Below, in pieces: positions 50,013-58,707 of a stretch of 64,000 nucleotides of DNA. A program made the translations under genes and the position numbers. The DNA lies in the NCBI RefSeq assembly GCF_001295795.1, contig NZ_LJHY01000010.1, positions 62,001-126,000 of the forward strand, in the 5' to 3' direction. The notes under the pieces were generated by a model. It was not told where the DNA came from. It searched no databases and worked only from the letters and a program-made list of their open reading frames with translations. Numbering within the stretch: position 1 is the stretch's first letter; each line of letters opens with the position of its first letter. The stretch comes from Novosphingobium sp. AAP83. GTDB taxonomy: Bacteria > Pseudomonadota > Alphaproteobacteria > Sphingomonadales > Sphingomonadaceae.

Positions 50013-50198
50013 GTGAGGACACGGCAAAGCGTTTGTGCGCGCAAGGCGCGCTATACATCATCGGAAGAAGCGATAGAGGCCGCAAGGGCAAGCGGCCTCG
50101 TCCTGTATCCCTACAAGTGTGACCGGTGTTTTCGCTATCACCTGACCAGCCGCACCAAGGGGCGGCGTCAGCCACGGCCAGTGGTGTCGGGGAGCTGA
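50013..50198 (+). CDS. 61-residue Cys-pair small protein
   Basis: Starts at a GTG 17 bases after the transpeptidase stop. The product includes ARKARYTSSEEAIEAARASG, then LVLYPYKCDRCFRYHLTSR and a basic tail. A CxxC pair and nearby His, plus the first Cys, could bind zinc. The pattern KxRYxSxExA...YxCDRCxxYHLTSR looks conserved in sphingomonads from memory. Probably co-transcribed with the upstream gene. Function unknown. Confidence 0.75.
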   Translation: MRTRQSVCARKARYTSSEEAIEAARASGLVLYPYKCDRCFRYHLTSRTKGRRQPRPVVSGS

Positions 50199-50265
50199 TT
50201 TGCTGTGACAAGACCTGTCAGGTCGCACTTGTTTCAGGGGTCATCCCTGCGTTCAAACTTTGGAG

Positions 50266-50443
50266 GGTTTCACGCAGAGACGCAGGGCAGAAGGGGAGAC
50301 GCGGAGAGGGCACGTTTAGCTGCAACGCCTTATTCCCGATCAGGCCGCGCGCAATCCGGCTTTGTCATCCATTAAAAGCGGCTTTGCCGTCACGCCCGAC
50401 GCCTCTGCGTCTCGACTTCTTCTCTGCGCCTCTGCGTGAACCC
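50266..50443. repeat. CGCAGAG-ended palindromic element, copy 4
   Basis: About 178 bases. The left end GGTTTCACGCAGAGACGCAG pairs with the right end CTGCGCCTCTGCGTGAACC, with inner arms AGAAGGGGAGACGC and GCGTCTCGACTTCTT. It lies between two convergent genes and ends 17 bases before the stop of the YkuD-type gene. Confidence 0.88.
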
Positions 50444-50459
50444 TTTGTCGTGCGCAGCT

Positions 50460-51083
50460 TCAGCCGAGGCCCAGCCTGTCGGCATAGATCAGGCGGCCGC
50501 CGGACAATTGCCACAGGGCGTAATTGAAATCAGCCTCGGCCATCGCAAAGCAGCCGTCCGAACGGCCGAGTTTGCCGAAGCGTTCCAGCATATCGGCGTT
50601 GGCATATTTTGCCGGGTGCAGCACCACGGCCCGATCCAGCACGTTGGAATTGTCAGGCGAGAGGCCACCCAGCCTTACCGATGTGCCGTATTTGCCCTTG
50701 TACCATTCGTAGGTGACATAGGCCCCGCGTGAGGTGGCAAGGCTGCCGACTTCGTTCGAGAAGGTCTTGAGAAAACCGTCATGTTCCGGATCGGAGCCGC
50801 GCCCGTGCGAGACGAGGAACGAGCGCACTTCGCCGCGTTCCAGATTGGCAAAGTGGAAGCGCGGCAGCGACGATGGCATGGCGAAATCGGCGATGGCGGC
50901 AATATCGGTACTCCACAAGGATGCGCGATGCCGCTCAACTTGTTCTTTGGCCACTTCCAGAATGCGGCGGTGCTGTTCATTGGGATAATAGACCGCTGCA
51001 GCCACGCGCGGCGGGAACACCACAGCAGCAGCGCTTGCCACTGCGCCTGCCAGTACCGTCCGTCTGTCAACCACGATGCTCAT
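50460..51083 (-). CDS. Murein L,D-transpeptidase catalytic domain family protein (YkuD_2 type)
   Basis: A 207-residue exported protein with a twin-arginine-like signal (VDRRTVLAGAVASAAAVVF). The catalytic part has FLVSHGRGSDPEHDGFLKTF, then YVTYEWYKGKYGTSVRLGGL, a conserved His in AVVLHPAKYA, and the nucleophile in GRSDGCFAM. This is the YkuD_2 family pattern. Probably acts on peptidoglycan in the periplasm. The palindromic repeat immediately after it may serve as its transcription end. Confidence 0.88.
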   Translation of the reverse strand: MSIVVDRRTVLAGAVASAAAVVFPPRVAAAVYYPNEQHRRILEVAKEQVERHRASLWSTDIAAIADFAMPSSLPRFHFANLERGEVRSFLVSHGRGSDPEHDGFLKTFSNEVGSLATSRGAYVTYEWYKGKYGTSVRLGGLSPDNSNVLDRAVVLHPAKYANADMLERFGKLGRSDGCFAMAEADFNYALWQLSGGRLIYADRLGLG

Positions 51084-51168
51084 GCCCGGTCCCTATCACG
51101 CGGCATCCTTATCCAGCGTGAACGAGGGCTATTCTAGCGGATTGCAACAGGATTTCCAGTATCTGTGT

Positions 51169-51651
51169 CTAAGCGTTTCCGCCAAGGCGCAGGAGCGCCT
51201 TGCCGTCCACCCGCATCACCGTCCATTCGTCCATGAACTTGGCACCGAGCGACTTGTAAAAGCCGATGGAAGGTTCGTTCCAATCGAGCACCCACCATTC
51301 CAGCCGCGCGCAATCGCGCTCTATCGCCAAAGCGGCAAGGTGCGAGAGCAGCGCCTTGCCAAGGCCGCTGCCGCGCGCTTCAGGCTTGACGAACAAGTCT
51401 TCGAGATAGATCCCCGGCTTGCCTTCGAAGGTGGAGAAGTTGTGAAAGAACAAGGCGAAGCCTTGGGGCGTGCCATCAAGTTCGCCGATAACGACTTCGG
51501 CATAAGGGCGGGGACCGAAGAGCTTTTGCCCAAGGACGGCTTCATCGAAGCGGACTTCGTGGGAGAGCTTTTCATAGTCCGCCAGTGCGCGGATCAAGCT
51601 GGCGATCAGCGGCAGGTCTTCGGCAATGGCTGGGCGGATGGCGATGGTCAT
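51169..51651 (-). CDS. GNAT family N-acetyltransferase (diamine acetyltransferase-like)
   Basis: A 160-residue acetyltransferase. The order AIAEDLPLIASLIRALADYE, then LFFHNFSTFEGKPGIYLEDL, the acetyl-CoA motif ARGSGLGKALLSHLAALA, and WNEPSIGFYKSLGA closely follows the spermidine/diamine acetyltransferase branch. The substrate is therefore possibly a polyamine or thialysine-like amine, but not proven. It lies 39 bases after ispG and may be the last gene of that operon. Confidence 0.88.
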   Translation of the reverse strand: MTIAIRPAIAEDLPLIASLIRALADYEKLSHEVRFDEAVLGQKLFGPRPYAEVVIGELDGTPQGFALFFHNFSTFEGKPGIYLEDLFVKPEARGSGLGKALLSHLAALAIERDCARLEWWVLDWNEPSIGFYKSLGAKFMDEWTVMRVDGKALLRLGGNA

Positions 51652-51690
51652 GGGGTGAGGCTGCCAAGTTTCTGGGTAGGCGAGCAGTTC

Positions 51691-52827
51691 CTACTCCGCC
51701 GCCTCGGTCGTATTTCCGGCGTCGGTCGTCGCGTTTTCCAATTCCGCGGCTTTGGCTTCGACCAGCGACACGATGTGTTCGAGCATATCTTCGGATTGCA
51801 CAGTGTGGTCGGTCACGCCCGAGAGGTAGACCATGTGTTTGCCGTTGCCGCCGCCGGTGAGGCCGATATCGGTTTCGCGCGCTTCGCCGGGGCCGTTGAC
51901 CACGCAGCCCAGCACAGAAAGCGAGAGCGGCGTCTTGATGTGTGACAGGCGGCTTTCGAGCGCTTCGACCGTGCGGATCACATCAAAGCCCTGCCGCGCA
52001 CAACTGGGGCACGAGACAACGCGAACGCCGCGCGTGCGCAGGCCCAGCGATTTGAGGATTTCAAAGCCGACGCGCACTTCTTCTTCGGGTTCAGCCGAGA
52101 GCGAGACGCGCACGGTATCGCCGATGCCCGCCCAGAGCAGGTTGCCGATGCCGATGGAGGATTTTACCGTGCCCCCGATCAAGCCGCCTGCTTCGGTGAT
52201 GCCCAAATGCAGCGGGCAATCGACCGCTTCGGCAAGGCCCATATAGGCTGCGACCGCGAGGAACACGTCGGAGGCTTTGACTGCGACCTTGAATTCATGG
52301 AAATCATGGTCTTGCAGCAGCTTGATATGATCGAGCGCGGATTCGACCAGTGCTTCGGGGCAGGGTTCGCCGTATTTTTCGAGCAGGTCTTTTTCGAGGC
52401 TGCCGGCGTTCACGCCAATGCGGATGGCGCAACCGTTGGCCTTGGCGGCGCGGACGACTTCGGCAACGCGCTGGTTGCTGCCGATGTTGCCGGGATTGAT
52501 GCGCAAGCACGCCGCGCCCGCATCAGCGGCTTCCAATGCGCGCTGGTAGTGGAAATGGATGTCGGCGACGAGCGGGACGCGGGCGGCGCGGGCGATCTGG
52601 CGGAAGGCAGCGGTGCTTTCCACATCGGGGCACGATACGCGGATAAGATCGGCGCCTGCATCTTCGCAGCGGCGGATCTGGTTGATCGTGGCGACTGCAT
52701 CGGAGGTGAGCGTGTTGGTCATCGTTTGCACGGTGATCGGAGCATCGCCGCCGACGGGGACCGCGCCGACCATGATCTGGCGGCTCTTGCGACGCGCGAT
52801 ATCGCGCCAAGGACGAATAGATGACAT
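51691..52827 (-). CDS. ispG: 4-hydroxy-3-methylbut-2-en-1-yl diphosphate synthase (IspG/GcpE)
   Basis: [4Fe-4S] enzyme of the MEP isoprenoid pathway, converting MEcPP to HMBPP. From the ATG at 52827 ([18 protein letters not shown]) it is 378 residues. It has the TIM-barrel part ([24 protein letters not shown]) and the cluster domain with cysteines in [14 protein letters not shown] and [12 protein letters not shown] Glu/Ala tail of about 30 residues is added. The frame is open upstream to 53010, overlapping the next gene, with no family similarity. Confidence 0.96.
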   Translation of the reverse strand: MSSIRPWRDIARRKSRQIMVGAVPVGGDAPITVQTMTNTLTSDAVATINQIRRCEDAGADLIRVSCPDVESTAAFRQIARAARVPLVADIHFHYQRALEAADAGAACLRINPGNIGSNQRVAEVVRAAKANGCAIRIGVNAGSLEKDLLEKYGEPCPEALVESALDHIKLLQDHDFHEFKVAVKASDVFLAVAAYMGLAEAVDCPLHLGITEAGGLIGGTVKSSIGIGNLLWAGIGDTVRVSLSAEPEEEVRVGFEILKSLGLRTRGVRVVSCPSCARQGFDVIRTVEALESRLSHIKTPLSLSVLGCVVNGPGEARETDIGLTGGGNGKHMVYLSGVTDHTVQSEDMLEHIVSLVEAKAAELENATTDAGNTTEAAE

Positions 52828-52867
52828 GAGGCTCTCTATAGAGCCAAGCTGTGACGACGGGAAGGCG

Positions 52868-53380
52868 CTATAGCTTTTTGGCGAACATGAATTCGGGATC
52901 GCAATGATCGCCCACCCAGAATTCGATGTCAGCCACTTTTTCGAAGCCGAAACGCCGATAAAATGCCTGTGCCTGGGGATTATCGGCATAGACCGAGAGC
53001 TGCATTTCATCGGCAGACCAGCCTTGCGCCTCTGCCTGTGCCCATTCCATCAGTCGCGCACCGTGCCCGCGCCCGATCAGATCGGGATCGGTGTAGAGCT
53101 GTTTCAGCTCCATCGGTGATTGGGCGGCCGTGTGTGTGGGCAAACCGCTAGTGCGCGCAATTTTGCAGAACGAGGCCAGCGCGCCACCTTGTTCAATCAC
53201 GGCGATGCACAAATCGGGGTTGGCCAAGTCTGCCAGAACGCTGGTGACGGCGTAAACCTTTTCAAGAAACTGGCCTAAGTTTTCCGCGCTATACAGATGG
53301 CCGAATTTGACGACGAAGGCGCGGCGTCCAAGATTGGCAAGCGCGGCGGCATCGGCGGGTGTGGCGAGGCGGAGTGTCAT
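52868..53380 (-). CDS. GNAT family N-acetyltransferase
   Basis: A 170-residue acetyltransferase with the motif A region [20 protein letters not shown] and motif [19 protein letters not shown]. Substrate unknown. It lies 40 bases upstream of ispG on the same strand, so co-transcription with ispG and the second acetyltransferase gene is likely. Confidence 0.88.
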   Translation of the reverse strand: MTLRLATPADAAALANLGRRAFVVKFGHLYSAENLGQFLEKVYAVTSVLADLANPDLCIAVIEQGGALASFCKIARTSGLPTHTAAQSPMELKQLYTDPDLIGRGHGARLMEWAQAEAQGWSADEMQLSVYADNPQAQAFYRRFGFEKVADIEFWVGDHCDPEFMFAKKL

Positions 53381-53421
53381 GGGGTCCGCTTTAACGCCAC
53401 GTTCTGCGTTGCGCTACGGGA

Positions 53422-53547
53422 TCAGCCTTCCTTTTCGGCCTTAACTTTGGTGTAAGGCACGAACTGCCCCAAGCCGACCGTACCGCGCCAGAATCCGACG
53501 TTGCGATCGATCATGCGGACAATATCGACGTTGCACAATTGCGCGCC
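53422..53547 (-). pseudogene. C-terminal part of the secreted protein gene, cut off by an in-frame TAG
   Basis: After the TAG at 53548-53550 the same frame continues for 41 codons: GAQLCNVDIVRMIDRNVGFW, then RGTVGLGQFVPYTKVKAEKE, ending G and TGA at 53422. The residues look like real protein (a second cysteine, amphipathic pattern, basic/acidic tail), and the intact family as I recall it continues here. So one base change, readthrough or a sequencing error separates the two parts. Confidence 0.75.
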
Positions 53548-53844
53548 CTAGGGCGTCGTCAGCATGATATCGTCATCATCCAGCAGGCTGGCACCCGATT
53601 GGGGGCGGTTAACCCAGATCGTGCCGCCCGATTCATAGGCAATCGCAGTATCATCATAGACCCGCGTCTGCGTAACGCGGGGCAGGTAAATGCAGTTCAC
53701 CGGCGCGCCCGCAACGCGGCCTTCAAGCTTTTTGGCCAAGGCCTCTTCGGGAGTGACGCGCGATTTTGCATCAGCGGCAACGCCTGCGAGAAGCAGCGAT
53801 CCGGCTGTGAGACAGGCAGCGAAGGTGCGGGCAACTCTGATCAT
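53548..53844 (-). CDS. Secreted hypothetical protein, truncated by an amber codon
   Basis: From the ATG at 53844 a 98-residue product has a signal peptide (MIRVARTFAACLTAGSLLLA; cleavage after GVAADA). The mature part has a Cys in APVNCIYLPRVTQTRVYDD and TIWVNRPQSGASLLDDDDIM. It stops at TAG after LTTP, but the frame beyond remains coding for 41 codons. I recall this as a sphingomonad-specific periplasmic family without known function. If the stop is genuine the product lacks its C-terminal third. Confidence 0.7.
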   Translation of the reverse strand: MIRVARTFAACLTAGSLLLAGVAADAKSRVTPEEALAKKLEGRVAGAPVNCIYLPRVTQTRVYDDTAIAYESGGTIWVNRPQSGASLLDDDDIMLTTP

Positions 53845-53917
53845 GGCGAGAATTCCTTTTCGAGTCGTTCCCTCAAGGATGCCAACCACTGCCTGAACCT
53901 TGACTGACCAGTGCGCT

Positions 53918-55342
53918 TTAGCCGGTGCCGCCAACGGTCAGGCCTTCAACCAGCAAAGTGGGCTGGCCAACGCCTGCGGGCACGCTTTGCCCGCCCTTGC
54001 CGCATACGCCGACGCCCTCATCAAGCGCCAGATCATTGCCGATGCCGGTGACGCGGGTGAGCACGGTGGGGCCGTCGCCGATCAGCGTCGCGCCCTTGAT
54101 CGGCGCGCCCAGCTTGCCGTTTTCCACCAGATAGGCCTCGGTGCAGGAGAACACGAACTTGCCACTGGTGATATCGACCTGCCCGCCGCCAAACGACTTG
54201 GCGAAAATGCCGTTCTTCATGCGCGAGAGCAGTTCGGACGGATCGTCGTTCCCTGCGCGCATGAAGGTGTTGGTCATGCGCGGCATCGGGGCATGGGCGA
54301 ATGATTCGCGGCGGCCATTGCCGGTGGGAGCCACGCCCATCAGGCGGGCGTTCAGGCGGTCCTGGATATAGCCCTTGAGGATGCCGTCCTCGATCAGCAC
54401 GTTTTCCTGTGTGGGCGTGCCTTCATCATCGATGGTGAGCGACCCGCGCCGTCCGGGGATCGAGCCATCATCGACCACGGTAACGCCGGGCGCGGCCACA
54501 CGTTGCCCGATACGGCCCGAAAACGCGCTGGTGCCCTTGCGGTTGAAATCGCCCTCAAGCCCGTGTCCGACCGCTTCGTGCAGCAGCACACCGGGCCAGC
54601 CAGGGCCGAGCAGCACGGTCATCTCACCGGCTGGAGCGGCAACCGATTCGAGATTGACCAGCGCTTGCGCCAGCGCCTCGTCAATCGCGCGGTTCCACGT
54701 TTCGGGCGAGAACAGATCGTCATAAAGCCGCCTGCCGCCGATGCCGAACGAGCCGGTTTCGCGGCGTCCGTCCTGTTCGGCCACGATGGAGACGTTAAGC
54801 CGGACCAGCGGGCGCACATCATGGCCGATGAAGCCATCGGCGCGCACGATTTCGACCACCGACCACGAACCCGAAAGCGAAGCGGAGACTTGCGCCACCC
54901 GCGAATCCCGCCCGCGCGCGGCGGCATCGATGGTTTCGAGCAGCTTGACCTTGGCTTCGAACGGCACGGCATCAAGCGGCGAGGCATCGGTATAGAGGTG
55001 GCGATTGTTGTTGCGCGGCGGCGGAGCGGGCTGGCCCTTGGCCGGATCGAGCAGCTTGAGCGTTTCACCCGCCCGCGCGATGGCGGCGGCGGAAATTTCG
55101 TTGGCATGGGCAAAGCCGGTCATCTCGCCCGAAACGCCGCGCAGGCCGAATCCGGCATCCCGCGAATAGTCCGCCGTTTTCAACCGGCCATCGTCAAAGC
55201 CAAAGCTCTCGCTGGCGATGAATTGCAGATAAAGCTCGCCATCGTCGCAGTTTTGCAGCGCCTCACGCGTGATGCGCTGGGCGTCATCAGGGGTGAGCAG
55301 GCCGGAGCGGTAGAGCAGCGAGCGGGGGTCTGTCATAGTCAT
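53918..55342 (-). CDS. tldD: Metalloprotease TldD
   Basis: Zinc metalloprotease that, with TldE (PmbA), degrades unfolded peptides and matures small peptides such as microcins. The 474-residue protein has the zinc motif HEAVGHGLEGD (His255-Glu-x3-His260), the GSFGIGGRRLYDD segment and the C-terminal barrel ending GQPTLLVEGLTVGGTG. The partner tldE gene is not in the window. An ATG two codons later is an alternative start. A perfect palindrome lies 64 bases upstream of the start. Confidence 0.96.
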   Translation of the reverse strand: MTMTDPRSLLYRSGLLTPDDAQRITREALQNCDDGELYLQFIASESFGFDDGRLKTADYSRDAGFGLRGVSGEMTGFAHANEISAAAIARAGETLKLLDPAKGQPAPPPRNNNRHLYTDASPLDAVPFEAKVKLLETIDAAARGRDSRVAQVSASLSGSWSVVEIVRADGFIGHDVRPLVRLNVSIVAEQDGRRETGSFGIGGRRLYDDLFSPETWNRAIDEALAQALVNLESVAAPAGEMTVLLGPGWPGVLLHEAVGHGLEGDFNRKGTSAFSGRIGQRVAAPGVTVVDDGSIPGRRGSLTIDDEGTPTQENVLIEDGILKGYIQDRLNARLMGVAPTGNGRRESFAHAPMPRMTNTFMRAGNDDPSELLSRMKNGIFAKSFGGGQVDITSGKFVFSCTEAYLVENGKLGAPIKGATLIGDGPTVLTRVTGIGNDLALDEGVGVCGKGGQSVPAGVGQPTLLVEGLTVGGTG

Positions 55343-55405
55343 CCCCGCTGATATAGGCGCTCAATCCGCAAAGGCCAATGCAGGCATGCGTTAGCGGAAG
55401 AAGAA

Positions 55406-55462
55406 CAATAAATAGGGACAGTCCCCCTTTTTTGCAAAAAGGGGGACTGTCCCTATTTATTG
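55406..55462. repeat. Near-perfect 57-base palindrome
   Basis: Arms of 27 bases: CAATAAATAGGGACAGTCCC followed by CCTTTTT, then a 3-base centre, then the exact complement. The hairpin is stronger than a terminator needs, and the GGGACAGTCCC-type core is itself palindromic. Lies in the 133 bases between tldD and the zinc-finger gene, both on the minus strand. Confidence 0.9.
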
Positions 55463-55475
55463 GATTGGTTTTTGA

Positions 55476-55676
55476 TCAGGCTGCTTGCGCGCTGTCGGCG
55501 GGGCCGCCCTTGAGGATGAAGCGCTTGTCGCAATAGCCGCATTCGACATAGCCGCGTTCATCGATTTCAAGCCAGACGCGCGGGTGGCCAAGTGCTGCGC
55601 CGCCGCGAATATCGGTGGCACCATCGCATTTGACGCGGGCGGTGTTGGTAAAGACGGTTTCAGGAGCCTGTTGCAT
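55476..55676 (-). CDS. Zinc-finger (zf-CHCC) domain protein
   Basis: A 66-residue protein with the CHCC zinc motif: a first Cys in [10 protein letters not shown], His in [10 protein letters not shown], and the pair in [13 protein letters not shown]. This is the fold of the mitochondrial NDUFS6/NUMM subunit of complex I and its alphaproteobacterial homologues. The ATG at 55676 is chosen because the upstream codons do not match the family. It is divergent from the ABC ATPase gene. Confidence 0.9.
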   Translation of the reverse strand: MQQAPETVFTNTARVKCDGATDIRGGAALGHPRVWLEIDERGYVECGYCDKRFILKGGPADSAQAA

Positions 55677-55749
55677 GGCGGCAGCGCTAGCAAATGCAGC
55701 GGGCGCAGACAATTGCGTTTTGATGCGGCTTGGGGCAGGCAGCAACACC

Positions 55750-56703
55750 ATGGACACCAGCCCCGCACTCGCCCCCGCCATCCGCATCAAAGATCTGGTC
55801 AAACGCTATGCCGCCACCGGCAAATCGGCGGGCAAGCTGGCGCTCGACGGGGTGAGCTTTGACGTGCCGCAAGGACAGATTTTCGGGTTGCTTGGCCCCA
55901 ATGGTGCGGGAAAATCGACGCTGATCAATACATTGGCCGGATTGGTGATGAAAACATCCGGCTCGGTAGAGATTTGGGGCCACGATATTGATCGCGATGT
56001 GCGCAATGCCAAAGCGTCGATCGGCATCGTGCCGCAGGAAATCGTGTTCGATCCGTTTTTCACGCCCGCCGAAGTGCTGGACAATCAGGCGGGGCTTTAT
56101 GGCGTGCCCAAATCGATGCGCCGCACGATGGAATTGCTGCGCGCGGTTCATCTGGAAGACAAGGCCAATGCTTATGCCCGCTCGCTTTCGGGCGGGATGA
56201 AGCGGCGTTTGCTGATTGCCAAGGCGATGGTCCATCGCCCTCCCGTGTTGGTGCTGGACGAGCCGACCGCCGGTGTGGACGTGGAATTGCGGCGTCAATT
56301 GTGGGAACTGGTCAGCGAAATGAACGCAGACGGTGTGACCGTGGTGCTGACCACGCACTATCTGGAAGAAGCCGAGGAATTGTGTGACCGCATTGCGATC
56401 ATCAATCACGGCAAGCTGATTGCCAACAAGCCGACGCGAGAACTGGTGGACATGGCGCGCGAGAAAATTGTCGTGCTGACGCTGGATCGCGATGTCGCTG
56501 CTGCACCGCAACACGAATCGTTTGCAAAATGCATCAGCACTGGCCCCAGGCAGGTTGAAATAACGTATGACAAAGACCGCGTTACCGCAGGCGAAGTGAT
56601 GTCATTGGTGCAGGGCCAAGGCTATGCCATCGTGGATGTTTCAACCCGCGAGGCCGATCTGGAAGACGTCTTCGTAAGCCTGACAAGCCGCCCCCGGAAT
56701 TAA
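55750..56703 (+). CDS. ABC transporter ATP-binding protein (ABC-2/YadG type)
   Basis: ATPase of an ABC-2 type exporter, 317 residues from the ATG at 55750. Walker A is GPNGAGKST (49-57), the signature [10 protein letters not shown], Walker [13 protein letters not shown], and the switch His in [14 protein letters not shown]. The C-terminal domain of about 90 residues is typical of drug or polysaccharide exporters. No permease gene is adjacent, so its membrane partner lies elsewhere. The frame is open upstream to 55615 without similarity. Confidence 0.9.
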   Translation: MDTSPALAPAIRIKDLVKRYAATGKSAGKLALDGVSFDVPQGQIFGLLGPNGAGKSTLINTLAGLVMKTSGSVEIWGHDIDRDVRNAKASIGIVPQEIVFDPFFTPAEVLDNQAGLYGVPKSMRRTMELLRAVHLEDKANAYARSLSGGMKRRLLIAKAMVHRPPVLVLDEPTAGVDVELRRQLWELVSEMNADGVTVVLTTHYLEEAEELCDRIAIINHGKLIANKPTRELVDMAREKIVVLTLDRDVAAAPQHESFAKCISTGPRQVEITYDKDRVTAGEVMSLVQGQGYAIVDVSTREADLEDVFVSLTSRPRN

Positions 56704-56732
56704 CCCTTTTTCGGCAGTTTTGTGCTCGAAAA

Positions 56733-56891
56733 TCAAGGCCTTCTGAGCTTGCGTTTACGCCAGCCGCCGTGTTCGAGGCGACGGATTAGGGCACCACAAG
56801 TCTTGCACGTGCCTTCATGATAGAAGCCGGTCCACTCAACCTCCTCGCGGATCGGTCGATGTCTGTTGAATAGGCAAAGGAGGCGCTTCAT
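56733..56891 (-). CDS. 52-residue Cys-pair small protein
   Basis: A short gene from the ATG at 56891: MKRLLCLFNRHRPIREEVEW, then TGFYHEGTCKTCGALIRRLE and HGGWRKRKLRRP. A CxxC pair with a later His and Trp-Arg motif suggests a zinc-binding mini-domain, a layout I recall in small sphingomonad proteins. The start codon is preceded by an AT-rich stretch without a strong ribosome site. Convergent with the ABC ATPase gene. Function unknown. Confidence 0.65.
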   Translation of the reverse strand: MKRLLCLFNRHRPIREEVEWTGFYHEGTCKTCGALIRRLEHGGWRKRKLRRP

Positions 56892-57093
56892 GATATTTAA
56901 CCCGTTGCGCTTATGGCAAAAACTACGGATAATTACTTAATCTGCTGCGGGTGCGAAGCAAGCCCCTTGTGGCTTTCGTCACAATATTTCGAATTGTACC
57001 AATACCCACAGGCAGGTCTATCCAGAGGGATAGTCAACAGCTAGGGCAAGCTCCCGCGCCCACCTGGCCGGGAATGAGGATGGAGAACCGCCC

Positions 57094-58707
57094 ATGAGCG
57101 GCGCGCAATCGATGCCCAAGGAACTGGAAGCACACGATGTTCTGATCATCGGATCGGGTGCAGCGGGGCTTACCGCCGCGCTGGTGCTGGCCGAGAAGTG
57201 TCGCGTGCTGGTGCTGGCCAAGGGCGCGTTGGATGGCGGATCGACCAATTGGGCGCAAGGCGGCATCGCCGCCGTGCTGGATGCGGGCGATACATTTGAT
57301 GATCATATCCGCGATACCATGATTGCAGGCGCTGGCCTGAACCGGCGCGAAACGGTGGAGTTCGTGATCGAGAATGCGCCCGCCGCAATTCACCGGTTGA
57401 GCGACCTTGGCGTGCCGTTCAATGCCGAGGCGGGATCATTGCATCTGACGCGCGAGGGTGGCCATTCGCACCGCCGCATCGTGCATGTGGATGATGCGAC
57501 GGGTGCAGCGGTGCAGAAGGCGCTGCAAAAGGCGGCAAGCGAACACCCCAACATTACGCTCCTGCCGGGCCGAACCTGCATCGATCTGATCACCGGACGG
57601 CATGAGGCGGCACGCTATTCTGGCTCTGGCCGGGTGTGGGGCGTCTATGCGCTGGATGAGGCGACGGGCCGCGTGGAAGCGCACACCGCGCGCGCGACGA
57701 TCCTTGCCACGGGCGGCGCGGGCCGCGTTTACCAGTTCAGCACAGCGCCGCGCGGCGCAACCGGTGATGGCATAGCCATGGCGTGGCGGGCGGGCGCACG
57801 CGTTTCCAACATGGAGATGATGCAGTTTCACCCGACCTGCCTGTACAATCTGGACGTCAAAAACTTCCTGATCACCGAGGCGGTGCGCGGTGAAGGCGGC
57901 CGGTTGATCAATCCGCGCACGGGCAAGCGGTTCATGGAATTCTATGACGCTGAACGGCTTGAACTGGCGCCGCGCGATATTGTGGCGCGCGCGATCGATT
58001 CGGAAATCAAGAAGTTCGGCCTCGATTACGTGCATCTGGATATTAGCCATATGCCCGCCGATTTCGTGAAGGGGCACTTCCCCAACATTTACGAAAAGCT
58101 GATCGGTCTTGGCATCGATATGACCACGCAACCGATCCCGGTGGTTCCGGCGCAGCATTATACCTGCGGCGGCGTGTTGATTGATCTGGACGGACGCACC
58201 GATCTGCCGGGGCTTTATGCCGCTGGCGAATGCACCGAAAGCGGGTTGCACGGGGCAAACCGGTTGGCGTCGAATTCGCTGCTCGAATGCTTTGTGTTCG
58301 GCGATGTGGCCGCGCGCGATATCTTGCGCCGCTGGGACAGCTTCGATGCCCCGCCGCCGGTGCGCGCGTGGGACGAAAGCCGCGTGACCGATTCGGACGA
58401 AGAAGTGGTGATCAAACAGAACTGGACCGAAATCCGCCGGTTCATGTGGAATTACGTGGGCATCGTGCGCACCAACAAGCGGCTGGAGCGCGCCGCACAC
58501 CGCATCCGGATGCTCAGCGGCGAGGTCAACGATTACTATGGCCACTTCCGCGTGACGACCGACCTGATCGAGCTGCGCAACTTGCTGCAAAGCGCGGAAT
58601 TAATCGTGCGTTCGGCGCGGGCACGGCATGAAAGCCGGGGCCTGCATTACACGCTGGACTACCTGCAAACCGATGATGTTGCAGTCGATACGGTGATTGT
58701 GCCTTAG
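57094..58707 (+). CDS. nadB: L-aspartate oxidase
   Basis: FAD enzyme that oxidises aspartate to iminoaspartate, the first step of de novo NAD synthesis. The 537-residue product has the dinucleotide fold VLIIGSGAAGLTAALVLAE, STNWAQGGIAAV, the catalytic segment LTREGGHSHRRIVHVDD, and HYTCGGVLIDLDGRTDLPGL followed by AGECTESGLHGANRLASNSL. Succinate-dehydrogenase-like flavoproteins share the fold, but the overall motif set and length fit NadB. nadA and nadC are not nearby. Its stop overlaps the modC stop on the other strand. Confidence 0.95.
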   Translation: MSGAQSMPKELEAHDVLIIGSGAAGLTAALVLAEKCRVLVLAKGALDGGSTNWAQGGIAAVLDAGDTFDDHIRDTMIAGAGLNRRETVEFVIENAPAAIHRLSDLGVPFNAEAGSLHLTREGGHSHRRIVHVDDATGAAVQKALQKAASEHPNITLLPGRTCIDLITGRHEAARYSGSGRVWGVYALDEATGRVEAHTARATILATGGAGRVYQFSTAPRGATGDGIAMAWRAGARVSNMEMMQFHPTCLYNLDVKNFLITEAVRGEGGRLINPRTGKRFMEFYDAERLELAPRDIVARAIDSEIKKFGLDYVHLDISHMPADFVKGHFPNIYEKLIGLGIDMTTQPIPVVPAQHYTCGGVLIDLDGRTDLPGLYAAGECTESGLHGANRLASNSLLECFVFGDVAARDILRRWDSFDAPPPVRAWDESRVTDSDEEVVIKQNWTEIRRFMWNYVGIVRTNKRLERAAHRIRMLSGEVNDYYGHFRVTTDLIELRNLLQSAELIVRSARARHESRGLHYTLDYLQTDDVAVDTVIVP

